Assembly (NCBI GenBank): GCA_022747635.1
Contig: JAKTNV010000009.1
Location: 62,366,767 to 62,430,766 of the forward strand
Direction of reading: 5' to 3'
Origin: Hetaerina americana
Lineage: Eukaryota; Arthropoda; Insecta; Odonata; Calopterygidae
Length of the DNA stretch: 64,000 bases
Shown here piece by piece: positions 23,240 to 34,320 of this stretch. Within the stretch, counting starts at the first letter, position 1. Each line of letters starts with the position of its first letter. The translations under genes and the position numbers were made by a program. A model generated the notes under the pieces. That model had not been told where the DNA came from and did no database searches. It was given only the letters and a program-made list of their open reading frames with translations.

Positions 23240-24065
23240 CATATACGTACATGTATAGGCAGATGGCCCTCTTCTCGGGGAGGGAGGGGGGGCATTGTAC
23301 GCGTTACTTCCAGCGGTTCTAATGCGGCACGCGGGGACGAATGCAACGAGCGAAAGGATCGGGGAAGGGAGTGTTGGGGTGGGCGGTGTGCAAAATAGGG
23401 CCTTTGAGGGGGGGGGGCGTGGCGGGGGCGGAGGGTGGAGTCGGGGAGGGAGGGCGGTGGCGCGCGAAAGGGAACGGAAATTCCAGCTCGTGGCCGGTCA
23501 CGTGAGCGGGATGGGTGGGCAGTTGTAAATAGGCGCGGTGGTGGTGTGGCGATGGGACAAGGGGAGGAGGGGCGTGAAATATAGGAGTGGGGTGAGGAAT
23601 AAAGGGTGGGGTAGTGGTGGGGAAAGGACTGCTCAGAGAGAGAGAGAGAGAGGGAGGTATGGAGAGAGTGTGAGGGGTGGGGGATCGAAGAACCTGCGTG
23701 TGGGAGCGGGGGGTGGGTGTTGGAGGATTTCTCCCTTATTCGGAGCGAAAGGGTTTTGCCAGGGACGTGTGAGAGGCAGGAAATGTTGGGGCTAATGGAT
23801 GGCCGTGGGGGAGGGCCGGTGGGTAGAAGGTAGAGTGGGGAGAATAGGGTCGAATGGGTCTCGATTAGCAAAGGGATGGGAGGTCGGTAAAATGGGACTA
23901 GGATTAGATTAAGCGGGAGGACTAGGCTCAGTCTGGTGGTGGAAAGGGTCTAGATATGACGAGGAGGGAGCACAGGGGGAGGGGTTCCAAGGGCCACTAC
24001 CCCTCCTGCCCGCCCTCAATATGCGGGGGGCCAAGCGGCGGTGGCCGAGCAGCGGTCAGAGAGGG
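23240..24065. other. G-rich, CpG-containing block (possible promoter island)
   Basis: The plus strand is extremely G-rich and C-poor, with many GGG/GGGG runs including ten consecutive G at 23408-23417. A (GA)n tract lies at about 23636-23652. CpG dinucleotides are frequent in 23320-23530, and there is an E-box CACGTG at 23499-23504. Frames of 60-210 codons occur on both strands, including a 210-codon Pro/Ser-rich frame at 23239-23871 (-). Their composition simply mirrors the skew and no domain is visible. It could be a CpG-type promoter or 5'-UTR of an unseen gene, or merely low-complexity DNA. Confidence 0.5.
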
Positions 24066-24640
24066 AGATGCATCTCTTCGTCCTGTGCTCACTCAATGGC
24101 GATCGTTTTTATGCAAAGGACTTGTCCACAAATTACGTAACACATGGGGGCCGGGAGGAGCTTGGAAATGCTGCCGTTTTTCAAGGTGCAAGAAGTGATG
24201 AACCAACAGGGTTTACCTGATGCAATTTCGTGGGCATTACGCTCTCAGGCGGGACACTTGATGAAGATCTACCCTTGAAATATACGATGTCTCCTCGGGG
24301 GCACTTAGACTTCCACGACCTGGCGGGGAAACTTTTACTAATGCTACAAACCCCATATGATACTTCTTCTTTTGCTCGAGATTACAAAGGTATCCGTTTA
24401 ATTGTATTTTGCATTGCGTTAATTATTGAAATTTTTGTGAAAGCTTAAGTAAAATTAGTCCCTGATTAACTACGGAAATTCTCATTATTACAATTATTGT
24501 TTGATCAAATTTAATATTACATACGCAAGTTCACTCGCTGAATGAGGCTGTTACATATTTAATCATGCGTTTTGATCAATTTTTAATTAAATAAATTCAA
24601 AATTATCCAACTGATGTTTAGTTGTTACATGTGGTTTAAA
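24066..24640. other. Gene-free stretch before the Penelope element
   Basis: Near 24122 the phrase TCCACAAATTACGTAACACA followed by TGGGGG is reminiscent of dispersed insect repeats, but I cannot delimit an element. The rest is AT-rich. Confidence 0.35.
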
Positions 24641-24643
24641 TGG

Positions 24644-24644
<1 letters not shown>

Positions 24645-24707
<63 letters not shown>
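24645..24707. repeat. (TA)n microsatellite, left flank of PLE
   Basis: An uninterrupted alternating TA tract of about 63 bp ends exactly where the PLE 5' sequence begins. Confidence 0.95.
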
Positions 24708-24711
<4 letters not shown>

Positions 24712-24803
24712 ATTGTCCGGAAAAACTCATACGAGCTGCACAATAATCCACTGTCTTCCTTCGTTTCCTATTTATTTTCCACAACCTTCTCAATCGCCTA
24801 AAC

Positions 24804-27641
24804 ATGGACCACCCTCATCCCATTCCGTCTTGGATCCGAAATTTTCGCCGTCACGCCTATAAGCTCGCCAAATACACAAGCCACACCGAGTTTCTCACCT
24901 CCTGCCTGTCCTTAGGAATCGTTCCCAACGGTCTAGTCATTTCCCTACCACTATCTGCTACTATTCCCGATATCCACCCCATACTTAATGCATTTTCTTA
25001 CCAAAAATCTTTAGAATACACCCACCTTATCCTTATGCAATACCAATGCATTCGTGAACAACACAAATCAAACCTTTTTTCCCTCTTTAAAATAATCTCT
25101 TTAGCTTCTGCTCACCTAATTCCACAACTCAACGCCATAATTTCGTCTGCCCTACGTTCCCTCCAACAAAAACGTCAAACTCTCCTTAAAAAGCTGTCCA
25201 ACTTGTATACTATTATTTATTTACTATTGTATACTAGTATTTCCTACTTCCGAGTTGGTCTCAAAATTCCACACTCTCACCCTTTCCCGCCACCTCCTCC
25301 TCAACCACCCCCACTCTTTCAATATAAGCCTGACCTCCGCAGCATTTACAACCTTCCCCCTCCTCCCAAAGGCCCTCCGGTTTTTCCAAAACGCCAGCCA
25401 CCACCGAACAATCCCAACACCCCCCCTCCCTCCGACAATGCCCATGACATTGTAAACCTTTCAAACACCAGCCTTTCAGACAATGAAATATCCGTTCTTA
25501 GCAAAGGCCTATCCTTCTCCCCTACACCAAAAATAAACCACATAAACATACTCACTGATACCCTCAATTTCTGCCGAAACCTTCGATGGCGCGCCTTCTG
25601 GAAATCACAAAGTAAACCTTTCAGTAACCTAAAAACCAATCCCGCACTTGACAAATTCCGCCCGGCTTCAACTCATGAGCCAAAACCTCTTCCTAGTAAC
25701 CATCCTGTCGAAATTTTTATACGTCTTCTCATCGAAAAAGTTTCCAATCAATCCTTCAGAAAACATCTCAGACCGAAAAATAACCTCTCCATGAACGAAC
25801 GTCATGCCCTAAAAACCCTACAGTCCAATCCTAACATCGTTGTTACCTCCGCCGATAAAGGCTCCTCTGTTGTAATTCTAAACACCAATGATTATATTTC
25901 CAAAGCCCTCGCTCACCTGAACGATACATCCACCTATACCACTCTAACCAAAAACCCAACACAAACTTTCCAAACCGAAATTCGGTCTTTTCTCCTCCAC
26001 TCCGGATCAGAAGAAGGCCTCACCTCCCAAGACATATCCCTACTTTCACCCCCAAACCCCAGAACACCCCAGTTTTATCTCCTCCCAAAAATACACAAAC
26101 CCAACATCCCCTGTCGTCCTATAGTTTCCAGTTACAATTCTCCCACCGAAAGAATCTCCGCATTCCTTGACCACCACCTACAACCACTTGTACTCTCCTT
26201 GCCCTTCTTCACGAAAGACACGTACCACTTCCTCGACCGTCTAAATTCCGTCTCTATTCCCTCCACACCCAACCTACTTATGGCCACCATCGACGTTACC
26301 TCACTTTACACTTCTATTCCCCATGCAGAAGGTTTATCCTCCCTCCGACATTATCTTTCTCTGCGCCCCCTACCCCAGCGCCCCTCAACGGAATTTCTCC
26401 TCAATCTTGCCACTTTCGTCCTAACAAAAAATGCATTCACTTTCCAAAATTGTTTTTACCTACAGACAAAAGGCACAGCGATGGGAACGAGGATGGCACC
26501 ATCATACGCCAATCTCTTCATGGGCCATCTCGAAGAGACCTTCCTGTCACAGCAACCCCTTCAACCTCTTTTCTGGGTCCGCTACATAGACGATATTTTT
26601 ATTCTCTGGACACATGGCTCTGACTCTCTCAACAACTTCTTATCCGCCTTAAATTCATCTTTCACGGTTAAATTCACCTCTTCCATTTCAGACTCCACCA
26701 TCACCTTTCTTGACACAGACATCTCACTTCAAAACAACAAATTCACTACTTCAGTACACATCAAAGCCACTAACCATCAGCAATACCTACACCACACAAG
26801 CTGTCATCCTCAACACACGAAACGCTCGATTCCTAACTCTCTCTCTATCCGCGGACACCGAATTTGCAACACCACAGCCACTCTCAACAAATACCTTGCC
26901 AATCTACACCTTGCACTCCTCAAACGCGGTTACCCAGAAAAGTTGCTACGAAATAAAATCCACCGTTCCACCCGACCACACACACCACACAATAACAAGC
27001 CCATATCTGACGATGGACTCAACCTTTGCACCACCTATTACCCCGGATCACACAGACTGAAAACCCTCCTTAAAGAACTGTTTCCAATTTTACATGACAA
27101 TGACGCGACCTCATCCTTACTACCCCAATGCCCATCTATCGCATACAGACGACCCGCCAATCTCAAAAACCTTCTGAGATCCACCAACCCTTTGGCGCCC
27201 CCCCGTGACAAATTTCCCAATATTTCCCCAACTTGCAACCGCCCCCGATGTAAAACCTGTCCTCTTATTATGCCTACTCCCCTCTCCCTACAACCCCTCA
27301 TAGCCCCCCCACCTCGTTCCCACGCTAATTGCCTCTCAAAAAATATTATTTATCTTTTATCATGCAAACATTGCACTTCCTTCTACATAGGTGAATGCAT
27401 TACCCCCTTATCCATCCGAATGAATAATCACCGGCACTCCTGTAATTCTGCCTCACTCTCTTCTCTTCCTATCCCTTCACACGCTAATTCCCACAACCTT
27501 TCATTCGACCAGTGTTTTTCCCTCAGCATCCTAGAATCCCTACCTGATTCAGCTACCAACATAGAGGTGAGAACTCGTGAATCCGCCTACATACTATCCT
27601 TCCGTTCCTTCAAAATTCCCACCCTTAACCGCCATATTTAA
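24804..27641 (+). CDS. PLE polyprotein: reverse transcriptase plus GIY-YIG endonuclease, 945 aa
   Basis: The frame is uninterrupted for 945 codons. The N-terminal 350 residues hold a conserved-looking PLE N-domain (KYTSHTEFLTSCLSLGIVPN) and a Pro-rich linker. RT motifs follow in order: TSADKGSSVVIL; LPKIHK; motif A with IDVTSLYTSIP (catalytic D497); KGTAMGTRMAPSYANLFM (from K556); the catalytic YIDD box at 594-597; and ITFLDTDI. A Cys motif C-x4-C-x2-C (C811, C816, C819) precedes the GIY-YIG nuclease. The nuclease has IIY 848-850, YIG 861-863, a conserved Arg 872 in SIRMNNHR, and the RE pair with candidate catalytic Glu 926. All catalytic positions visible are present, so the protein may be functional. 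The coding strand is strikingly C-rich and G-poor. The start at 24804 is the first Met in frame after the TA repeat; the upstream frame translates the microsatellite. Confidence 0.93.
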   Translation: MDHPHPIPSWIRNFRRHAYKLAKYTSHTEFLTSCLSLGIVPNGLVISLPLSATIPDIHPILNAFSYQKSLEYTHLILMQYQCIREQHKSNLFSLFKIISLASAHLIPQLNAIISSALRSLQQKRQTLLKKLSNLYTIIYLLLYTSISYFRVGLKIPHSHPFPPPPPQPPPLFQYKPDLRSIYNLPPPPKGPPVFPKRQPPPNNPNTPPPSDNAHDIVNLSNTSLSDNEISVLSKGLSFSPTPKINHINILTDTLNFCRNLRWRAFWKSQSKPFSNLKTNPALDKFRPASTHEPKPLPSNHPVEIFIRLLIEKVSNQSFRKHLRPKNNLSMNERHALKTLQSNPNIVVTSADKGSSVVILNTNDYISKALAHLNDTSTYTTLTKNPTQTFQTEIRSFLLHSGSEEGLTSQDISLLSPPNPRTPQFYLLPKIHKPNIPCRPIVSSYNSPTERISAFLDHHLQPLVLSLPFFTKDTYHFLDRLNSVSIPSTPNLLMATIDVTSLYTSIPHAEGLSSLRHYLSLRPLPQRPSTEFLLNLATFVLTKNAFTFQNCFYLQTKGTAMGTRMAPSYANLFMGHLEETFLSQQPLQPLFWVRYIDDIFILWTHGSDSLNNFLSALNSSFTVKFTSSISDSTITFLDTDISLQNNKFTTSVHIKATNHQQYLHHTSCHPQHTKRSIPNSLSIRGHRICNTTATLNKYLANLHLALLKRGYPEKLLRNKIHRSTRPHTPHNNKPISDDGLNLCTTYYPGSHRLKTLLKELFPILHDNDATSSLLPQCPSIAYRRPANLKNLLRSTNPLAPPRDKFPNISPTCNRPRCKTCPLIMPTPLSLQPLIAPPPRSHANCLSKNIIYLLSCKHCTSFYIGECITPLSIRMNNHRHSCNSASLSSLPIPSHANSHNLSFDQCFSLSILESLPDSATNIEVRTRESAYILSFRSFKIPTLNRHI

Positions 27642-27741
27642 TTTCCCTCCCAGCATTCCCTCCACACCTCCCCTCCACACCTCCCCTCCACGCCCATAAC
27701 TCTTTCCCCTCTCCTGATCCATAGCATATTTTCAGTCTCTC

Positions 27742-27777
27742 TTGAAGAAGGCCCCTGAGAGGGCCGAAAGCTCGAAC
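27742..27777 (+). ncRNA. Hammerhead-like hairpin in the PLE 3' tail (degenerate)
   Basis: The order is TTGAAGA (27742-27748), a perfect 5-bp stem GGCCC/GGGCC (27750-27754 with 27761-27765) closed by CTGAGA, then GAAA (27766-27769). This mirrors the CUGANGA, stem II, GAAA layout of type I hammerhead ribozymes reported in PLEs. However, the first core C is U here, stem III is almost absent and stem I is not convincing. It may be an inactive relic, or a 3' hairpin needed for RT recognition. Confidence 0.4.
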
Positions 27778-27845
27778 AATTTACCGTGTAAGTGTTCTTT
27801 TATATGTGTCTATTCTTTTCTATTTGTGTTATGTTGTGTCAGCCC

Positions 27846-27846
<1 letters not shown>

Positions 27847-27891
<45 letters not shown>

Positions 27892-27938
27892 TATATATAT
27901 GTATATATATAATATATATATATAAATATATATATATG

Positions 27939-28018
<80 letters not shown>
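27847..28018. repeat. (TA)n compound microsatellite, right flank of PLE
   Basis: About 170 bp of alternating TA with short interruptions (ATAAATA, ATGTATA, ATAATAT), two of which recur as a roughly 50-bp higher-order unit at 27880-27955. The two 60-90 codon Ile/Tyr frames across it are artefacts. Confidence 0.95.
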
Positions 28019-28023
<5 letters not shown>

Positions 28024-30000
28024 CACATTGCAATTTCGCGATTATGATATCATCGGAATGTCTAAACTAGGTGAGGAAACAGATGATATAGGAAAACAAT
28101 GTGTAGTAAGCATTGAAAGATATGGATAGAATTCAAACTGAACACGCAAAAATCTTTCACCGAAAAGTAAATTTTAGTTATTTCCCTTGTTTTTTAGGCG
28201 GTTTAATTTTACGTGAACAGTATAATATTTAAAATGAAAAATATATAGAAGTATGAGAAATCCTTCGCTGGCAATAAAACAAATTGATGCAGTTCCAGTC
28301 AATGTTAAATAGTAACTAACGTCTTATTCTTTAAATTAGTGATAAATAAAAATATTTCGATAACACCGATGACAGGGTTAACAAAGTGTTCCCGTGCAGA
28401 AATTTGCGTCTGTAAGAATTAACGTATGCCCTAAGGAATCGTTGCCATAAAAATCTTCCGGGTGAAATAAATGGCAAGATACAGCATGTAGAACATCATG
28501 CTCCTGGAGATTCATTTTATCAGACAATAACAATATCTCTGGCTAACTAAGAATTAGTTGTTACGTGATAAATGTATGTATTTTGAGAAAAAGTTTTGAT
28601 CGACATTAAAATATTTCCTGACTATGCAAGAAAAAGTTTTAGGAGTTAATACTTCCACTCCTTCCTCTCATACATCTTCTCTAATACTTACAATGGCACT
28701 GCCATTATTTTTTCATAGTTCTCTTTCTAGAATAATGTTCTCTTTCTACATGTTTTAAGATTTCTTTTGGATCATGCACACGCTGGGTAAAGGAATTCTC
28801 TGGCCAAAGACGAAGAGAAGAGGAGGTAAATGCCTCTAGCGATGAAAACTTACTCAACACTCAAAGAATTGAGAAGCTGCTCGGAGACCAGGAGGCAAAG
28901 ATTGATAAAAACACTCAAAATGCAATTTTCGGACGACATCCTGCGGATCTCACATATTCTTGAGGCAAATTGAGTCTCGCCGCGCAATATGTTACCTATG
29001 GGCGAGAATGAAATCTAAAGTTTTACTCTAACCCATAAAGAGGGGAATTTGGGGAAGAGGCAATAACAATAACCGCCAGCAATGGATGCGGAAAACTCTT
29101 CATGCAATAACTTTAAAGATGACGGCCCGTGAGATTCTGGAGTGTGATTTGGAGATTGAGTGAGTTAGTCTTTCAGAATGTCTATATCAAATTTTCATTA
29201 CTTTCAACGTTGAAATCAATCACTTCTCTTATACGTTTTTTCCTATCGACTGAATTTCCCCTTGAAATTTTCACCTGGAATATTTATAGAGATTTACTTG
29301 CGCTGTCAAAAAATGAAAGTAAGGCTCTTAAAAATCTATTTATGGTAATTAGGGAAGAAGAATTTACATGTCGAATAGCCACCATTTTAAGCAGAAAGGG
29401 TAACATTTAGATGGATTGAGTATGTAAAATTTAATGAAGGCGTAAATATACCTATATTTTTGTGGATTAATATATTTTTAAATACTATTTTCGTGGTACT
29501 ATATTTGTGGGAAATAAGATATAATATTTGTACCCATTTTATTTAGTTATAGTGGGAGCCATGACTGCCGTGAAGACGTAGATCTGATCTCAAAATGCAA
29601 GGCACCAATGCAGTGATTGACTTGTTTTCTTGAAATGAGAGTCCTTCCAGCGGAAGAGGCCCTAATAATGTTTGTGAATCATTTGAAGCTCACATTACCG
29701 GCATGCACAGTCACAAATATTCTGGTATTTACTTCGTTTTGTTTTTTCATAATTTTCAATTTTCACCAACTTCCTAGCGGAACTGACAAAGCCATTAAGT
29801 CGTAGAAATTTAGCTTAATTTGAATGTGAGGAAGAGTATGGGTTCGTTTTCTTACTTCTAATTAGTAAATGAATTTTTCGGGTTTCACTCTAGCCTTGTT
29901 AAATTCTTACTATTTAGTTGTCTTTTTGAAGAATTTGTCAAGACCTAAATTAATCTTAATCGATCATTTTTTTCGCACAAACTTACTTTGGGTGTAGCGA
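28019..30000. other. AT-rich stretch with one weak exon-like frame
   Basis: Mostly AT-rich without recognisable features. About 28750-28965 (+) is an exon-like frame of about 70 codons lacking a Met. It reads ... WVKEFSGQRRREEEVNASSD ... IEKLLGDQEAKIDK and stops after HPADLTYS. Its composition is polar and helix-prone, unlike the AT-driven frames around it, but I recognise no family. It could be chance. Confidence 0.25.
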
Positions 30001-30004
30001 TTTC

Positions 30005-30235
30005 TTTTCTAACATCGTGTGACGACCTACTGAGCTATTTAAGCTACTGATGACAGAGTCCTCGCTTCATATGCGACTGACATCCCTAGGCCCTCCAAAT
30101 TAACCCAAATAGGTTTTTTTGAACGACAGATCTTAGTGGAAAACCGCAGTAGACACAGGGCAAGATAAGTGACTCAACTAGGCTGATGTATACATTTAGA
30201 ACATTGAAGGACTAAGCAATTATTGAAAAACCCTA
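30005..30235 (+). repeat. SINE-A copy, highly diverged
   Basis: The sequence keeps the family order: a tRNA-like head around GACGACCTACTGAGCTATTT, then a body with CAGATCTTAGTGGAAAACCG, ACACAGGGCAAG, and a GGCTGATGTATACATTTAGAAC segment. No target duplication was found. Confidence 0.45.
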
Positions 30236-33200
30236 TCCATCTATTAAATTCATTCACTGGCTGTTTCGTGTAGTTATTCCGACGCTAAATACACGTCCGT
30301 ACACCCCAACGTTTATCAAAACCCTGAAGCGTTCGCGATTATATTTTATTTATTTATTCTTAATCAACTAGTTTATTTTTAGTTTTTCTGGGTGAACATT
30401 ATTTTTCTATTTTCGCGATTCAAAAACTCTTGAAAGAAGTACTCATGGGAATCAAAGCGGCGAGGATGGGAATGCTTCTCGATCCAAAATATTGGATTTG
30501 AAATCCCCACAACGAAACATTTTACGGCTATATTCCGCGCTCTACTTTGGTACAAAAAGGTATACAAAAGTTCTCTGGAGGAAAAAACAGGAAGGTATGA
30601 ATATATTTTAGATAAGTAAAAAAACAGATGTTTACTTCATATTGTAACTCTTTAGAAAATATTCATAAAATCGAAATTTATTTCAGTCGAACGTACCGGA
30701 AATATTTAAAAGGAAAATGTTAATATTCGATTTTAACACTCTGAATGGATTTTTTAAATATGATAAACTAATGATTTGCAAATAAGGTTAATGGTGAATC
30801 AAATTAAAGAAAAAAATATTCCATCAATGTGCTGAAATAACGATTGAATATGTCGGAGCAATACACCCTCCGATTGACTGCAAGCATATGGTGCCAGGCC
30901 GTACAATAAATTTGAAATCAGTTTTCGCTGTAAGGACCAACTTTGCGAAACGGAAATATGGATATGAATGCCATTCCAAAAGTAGTGCATACAAAAGTAC
31001 ATTAATCAACGAAGATCTATTCCTCGACCATACACACGACGATTTTGACCGAAATACAAACAGGGGGGCTTAAAAACTTCCTGAGATGGATGGCAAAAAA
31101 TCATATACCCACCTTAATGGTGGGGTATTTATTTAGTGCTTGGTTATAGGGTTTCGTCAAAATTAATGCTATTTCTTTTTTTAAATATTTGAACGTGGAT
31201 TTCACTATAATAGCATTACAGAAGCTAAGATAACAATGCTATGATAGCCCTCTCACTGACCCCATTTGTTCTACTATGAATCGATTCAAGGAAGATAGCC
31301 TCTTCGAGCTGCTCCGTGCAATAAACTTCCATTGAGGATCATTATCCAAGGATTAAAGGTTATTTGAAGCATAGCCACATGAATGGACCGTCGTTTGTTG
31401 AACAAATTCGGGATATCCATTGTCTGGTTTTAGACAACTTCCCGCACACTACCGGTGCCTTTGTCAAGGAGTAACAAAGGAATCAGTAGGGCGGGTCTGC
31501 AGAAGTGGGAAGTTTTCTGGATTATTCTTACAGCGCATCGCTATACGCGTCATTTCATTTTACCCACATACATTTAATTATGTTCCCGGAGTGTTTTTTT
31601 TTACTATGTAGAACTTTTTGAATCATCCAGGTTTAATCATGCTTCTCCCACGTGAGCTTTCCCACATTCTAGAAGTTAATTACGCTTCCCTACCCTTTGT
31701 GTCCCTCCCCCCCACGGCTCATCGAGACGGAGTCCATCTGCCCGTTGACGTATTCCGGGAACGGTGAACCACGCCTGGGAATTTCATATGCTCGACAGTC
31801 AGTGGTGACAAAAGTTGTGTTTTTCAGGCCGAATGCCTTTTTTTTTCAATTTACGTGATCGCCTTTCGCTGCATTAAGAAGTCATTCTTGTGTCGATTCC
31901 TTAAAATGCGAAAAAAAGTCTCAAAATTAGAGGATTGCCATTTCAAACTTAAACGATTAATTAGTAAAGCTTCCAAACATGTTATCATATTTTGTAAAAT
32001 CCGCTCATATCATATGCGGCTAAAGATATTTTTACAAAATCAGCATCTGACCTTCCAACGGATGAGGTCCCCTACTACACTGTAATGTTCTCCACTCTAT
32101 CAAACATTGAATGCAAAGGAAAACTCCTCGAAAATGTGAATATCGCTTCAGTGAATACTAAAATGGGGAAAGCAATACGCCTTTTTTATATTATGCAAAT
32201 ATATTAGCTGTATTTGGATCTATGAGATACTCAAAAAACAAAGAATAGCGGTGAATGTTCATGTTTTGTGCTATCAAACTGATAAATCTGCTGGAAGTAA
32301 AACTGCAGGCGTGATTAAGTAATTTCTCCGAGTTTATCATCGTTCATCCCGTGAGTACGTCGTGCGTCATGTGTTCACTCACAATTTCAACCCAAAACGA
32401 ATGTGCATTCTTCAATGACTCCTTTTTTTAATAAAACAAAGGATTAGCACCAACAAAATTGAAATATGGAATACGAAAAGAGTTCCAGGTGAAAAAAATT
32501 GCTAAAGAGAGTTGAGTTGAAACAACGAGAGGAATTAGAATGTATTAATTGGAATCAATTGATATGTTCCTGGTTCTTAAACATTTCACCGTAACAAATA
32601 CGCTTCGATAAATATCGTTATACCTGTGAAATCCCATTTGGTTACTATTAACCTCTTAAGTTTTTATTTCTCAAATAAAAATATACTTTGGTGATCATAT
32701 TCCCAGACTACGTGAGGCTAGTGCAGGGAAGAGGCATGACAAAGATTTTGAGAAATGATAAAAAAAGTGCATTGAATTAATAGCAGAACTCTTGGACCTC
32801 AGGATTATATTTTAAGTAAAGAAACTAAAAAAAACAGGCTTCCGACTGACGAGGGCGTTATACTCGTATCTTTCCCTTGCCCGATGAAAATAGCAACAGA
32901 GCTTTCATTTCCGATGTTACCAAGCGAGTAGGGGATGTAAAAATGAACTCTAATATCCCGTGGGATTTCTGGGAATAATGCAAAATCTGCGAAAAGTGTA
33001 ATATCCGAATAGCGTCTCTAGGTTCAACTATTAATGAATAAAATTTAAGCAAGGGATAGGTCATAACTCATGCGCGGGTGGAAATACCGTTTCAGGAAAC
33101 TGGGAGACTGGTATGCACCCGGTGGCATGCTGGACCGAAATTTCTAGAAATCAATGAAAACGCGTCGACCGCATATTTCATAGAAACTTGTAACCAGAAT

Positions 33201-33600
33201 CAGGGGATATATTGCATAAATATTAGAGGTAGAGGTTATATTAGAGGTAGAGTCATCATTCATTTCATTGTGGTTGAATGAAATCCTTTTTATCTCAACA
33301 ATAACTTACCATTATCAGAGAAATTCACGTGACCCCAAAACTATATGGCATCATTTCGAGATTATAACTCCAGAGATGGGCATCCGATTCGCATCCAGAC
33401 TAAGCCTCCTCTACTCTCTTAAAACTCGACCGAAGCAAAGACGTCGACCCTTGTTTACGTTCGCAGCCATCAGGGCATTGAACATAGCGGAGATACCCTT
33501 TAATGGGAAGACGCGAGGTGAACCCGTGGTTGAGGGTTGGGTAGGGAGTTAGAGGAGAGGGGAAGTGAAACGATTAGCAAACTATAAAGTAGACCGCGAG
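30236..33600. other. Long gene-free stretch
   Basis: Nothing recognised. Moderate-length frames (60-94 codons) do not resemble known proteins. Confidence 0.4.
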
Positions 33601-34000
33601 GTTCGCAGTCGTGAGAATATTTTAGTGCTGGAAGCAGAACTGGAGTGGGATCCTGGAGGCCATGAGGGCAGAGAGTGTTGGAGGGGGAGATTTTGGAGGA
33701 GAGCCGATAGGAGTGTATTTTGAGGAAGCTTACAACGTACGTAGATGGTGTGCAATGGCCTCTAAAATGTTCGCCCCCACCCGCCCCGCTGGCTATGGCG
33801 GTGGCGATTGTTTACGGCCCTGGCCCCGGAGAGGCCTAATCAAGGCTCTGAATGTAAATTCGGAGCCGGCTCGCCTTGTATCGCGGCGGAGGCCCGGCTC
33901 TCGTGGTGGTGACGTGGGGAGGGGGCAAAGGGGGAGGAGGAGGCGCTTCTGTCCTCAAAACCAACCCTTCCTCTCTCCGACCGACCATGTTACGCCCTCC
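33601..34000. other. GC-rich, CpG-containing block
   Basis: GC is clearly elevated, with CpGs and purine-rich segments, and overlapping frames on both strands (113, 133, 142 codons). The translations are Gly/Arg- or Pro-rich and unrecognised. It is a candidate for a host promoter or first exon, or part of the repeat that begins at about 34000. Confidence 0.35.
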
Positions 34001-34320
34001 TGAATTGAAGCGAATTCTGGGAATAGCGAAAGAGGCCGTGGCGTGCCCTACGGGAGGCAAAAAGGCTGGGAGAGGAGAGTGGAGATGGGGAAATAATAGC
34101 CTCCAAAGAATTCGAAGATTTTCTTCGGGGGGGGGAGGTGGCTGTGTTGGGGGGCATTGTAATGGACCCGAGGGGGTGGAAAGGCTTCGAAAGGTTAGGA
34201 TTTCGCACTGCAAAAGGGGAGTACGACCCTCTGTGTACGAAAATATACATGAATACATATACAACAGTTATATATAATATAGATGAGCACGCATCCATAT
34301 ATGAATACGTTCCTACTCTT
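34001..34320 (+). repeat. Repeat D, copy 1
   Basis: Aligns by eye with 37890-38061 plus 38391-38520. Shared phrases include GCGAAAGAGGC/GCGGAAGAGGC, GGGAGGCA-AAAGG, GGGGAAATAATAGC with TCCGAAGAAT-like variants, GAAGATTTTCT, GCATTGT-ATGGA, GGAAAGG-TT-G-AAG, and AATATACATGAATA. The 3' end is AT-rich. Type unknown. Confidence 0.55.

Larger units (their letters stand above)
24708..27845 (+). mobile_element. Penelope-like element (PLE), apparently intact
   Basis: The unit comprises a short pyrimidine-rich 5' leader (24708-24803), one long ORF (24804-27641) and a 3' tail (27642-27845). The tail contains a GC hairpin and ends at a second (TA)n tract. Both edges abut TA repeats, so the simplest reading is insertion into a (TA)n microsatellite, with the target now split. 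GIY-YIG PLEs retrotranspose by nicking DNA and priming reverse transcription on it. A complete pseudo-LTR is not seen at the 5' end, so 5' truncation of non-coding sequence is possible. Confidence 0.85.

Noticed and set aside
23239..23871. 210-codon minus-strand frame as a host gene
   Set aside because: Pro/Ser/His-rich translation mirrors the G-rich strand; several phases are open at once and no domain is visible.
25224..25654. Minus-strand frames of 67-102 codons within the PLE
   Set aside because: Shadows of the PLE ORF on the opposite strand.
27839..28070. Ile/Tyr-repeat proteins
   Set aside because: Direct translations of the (TA)n microsatellite.
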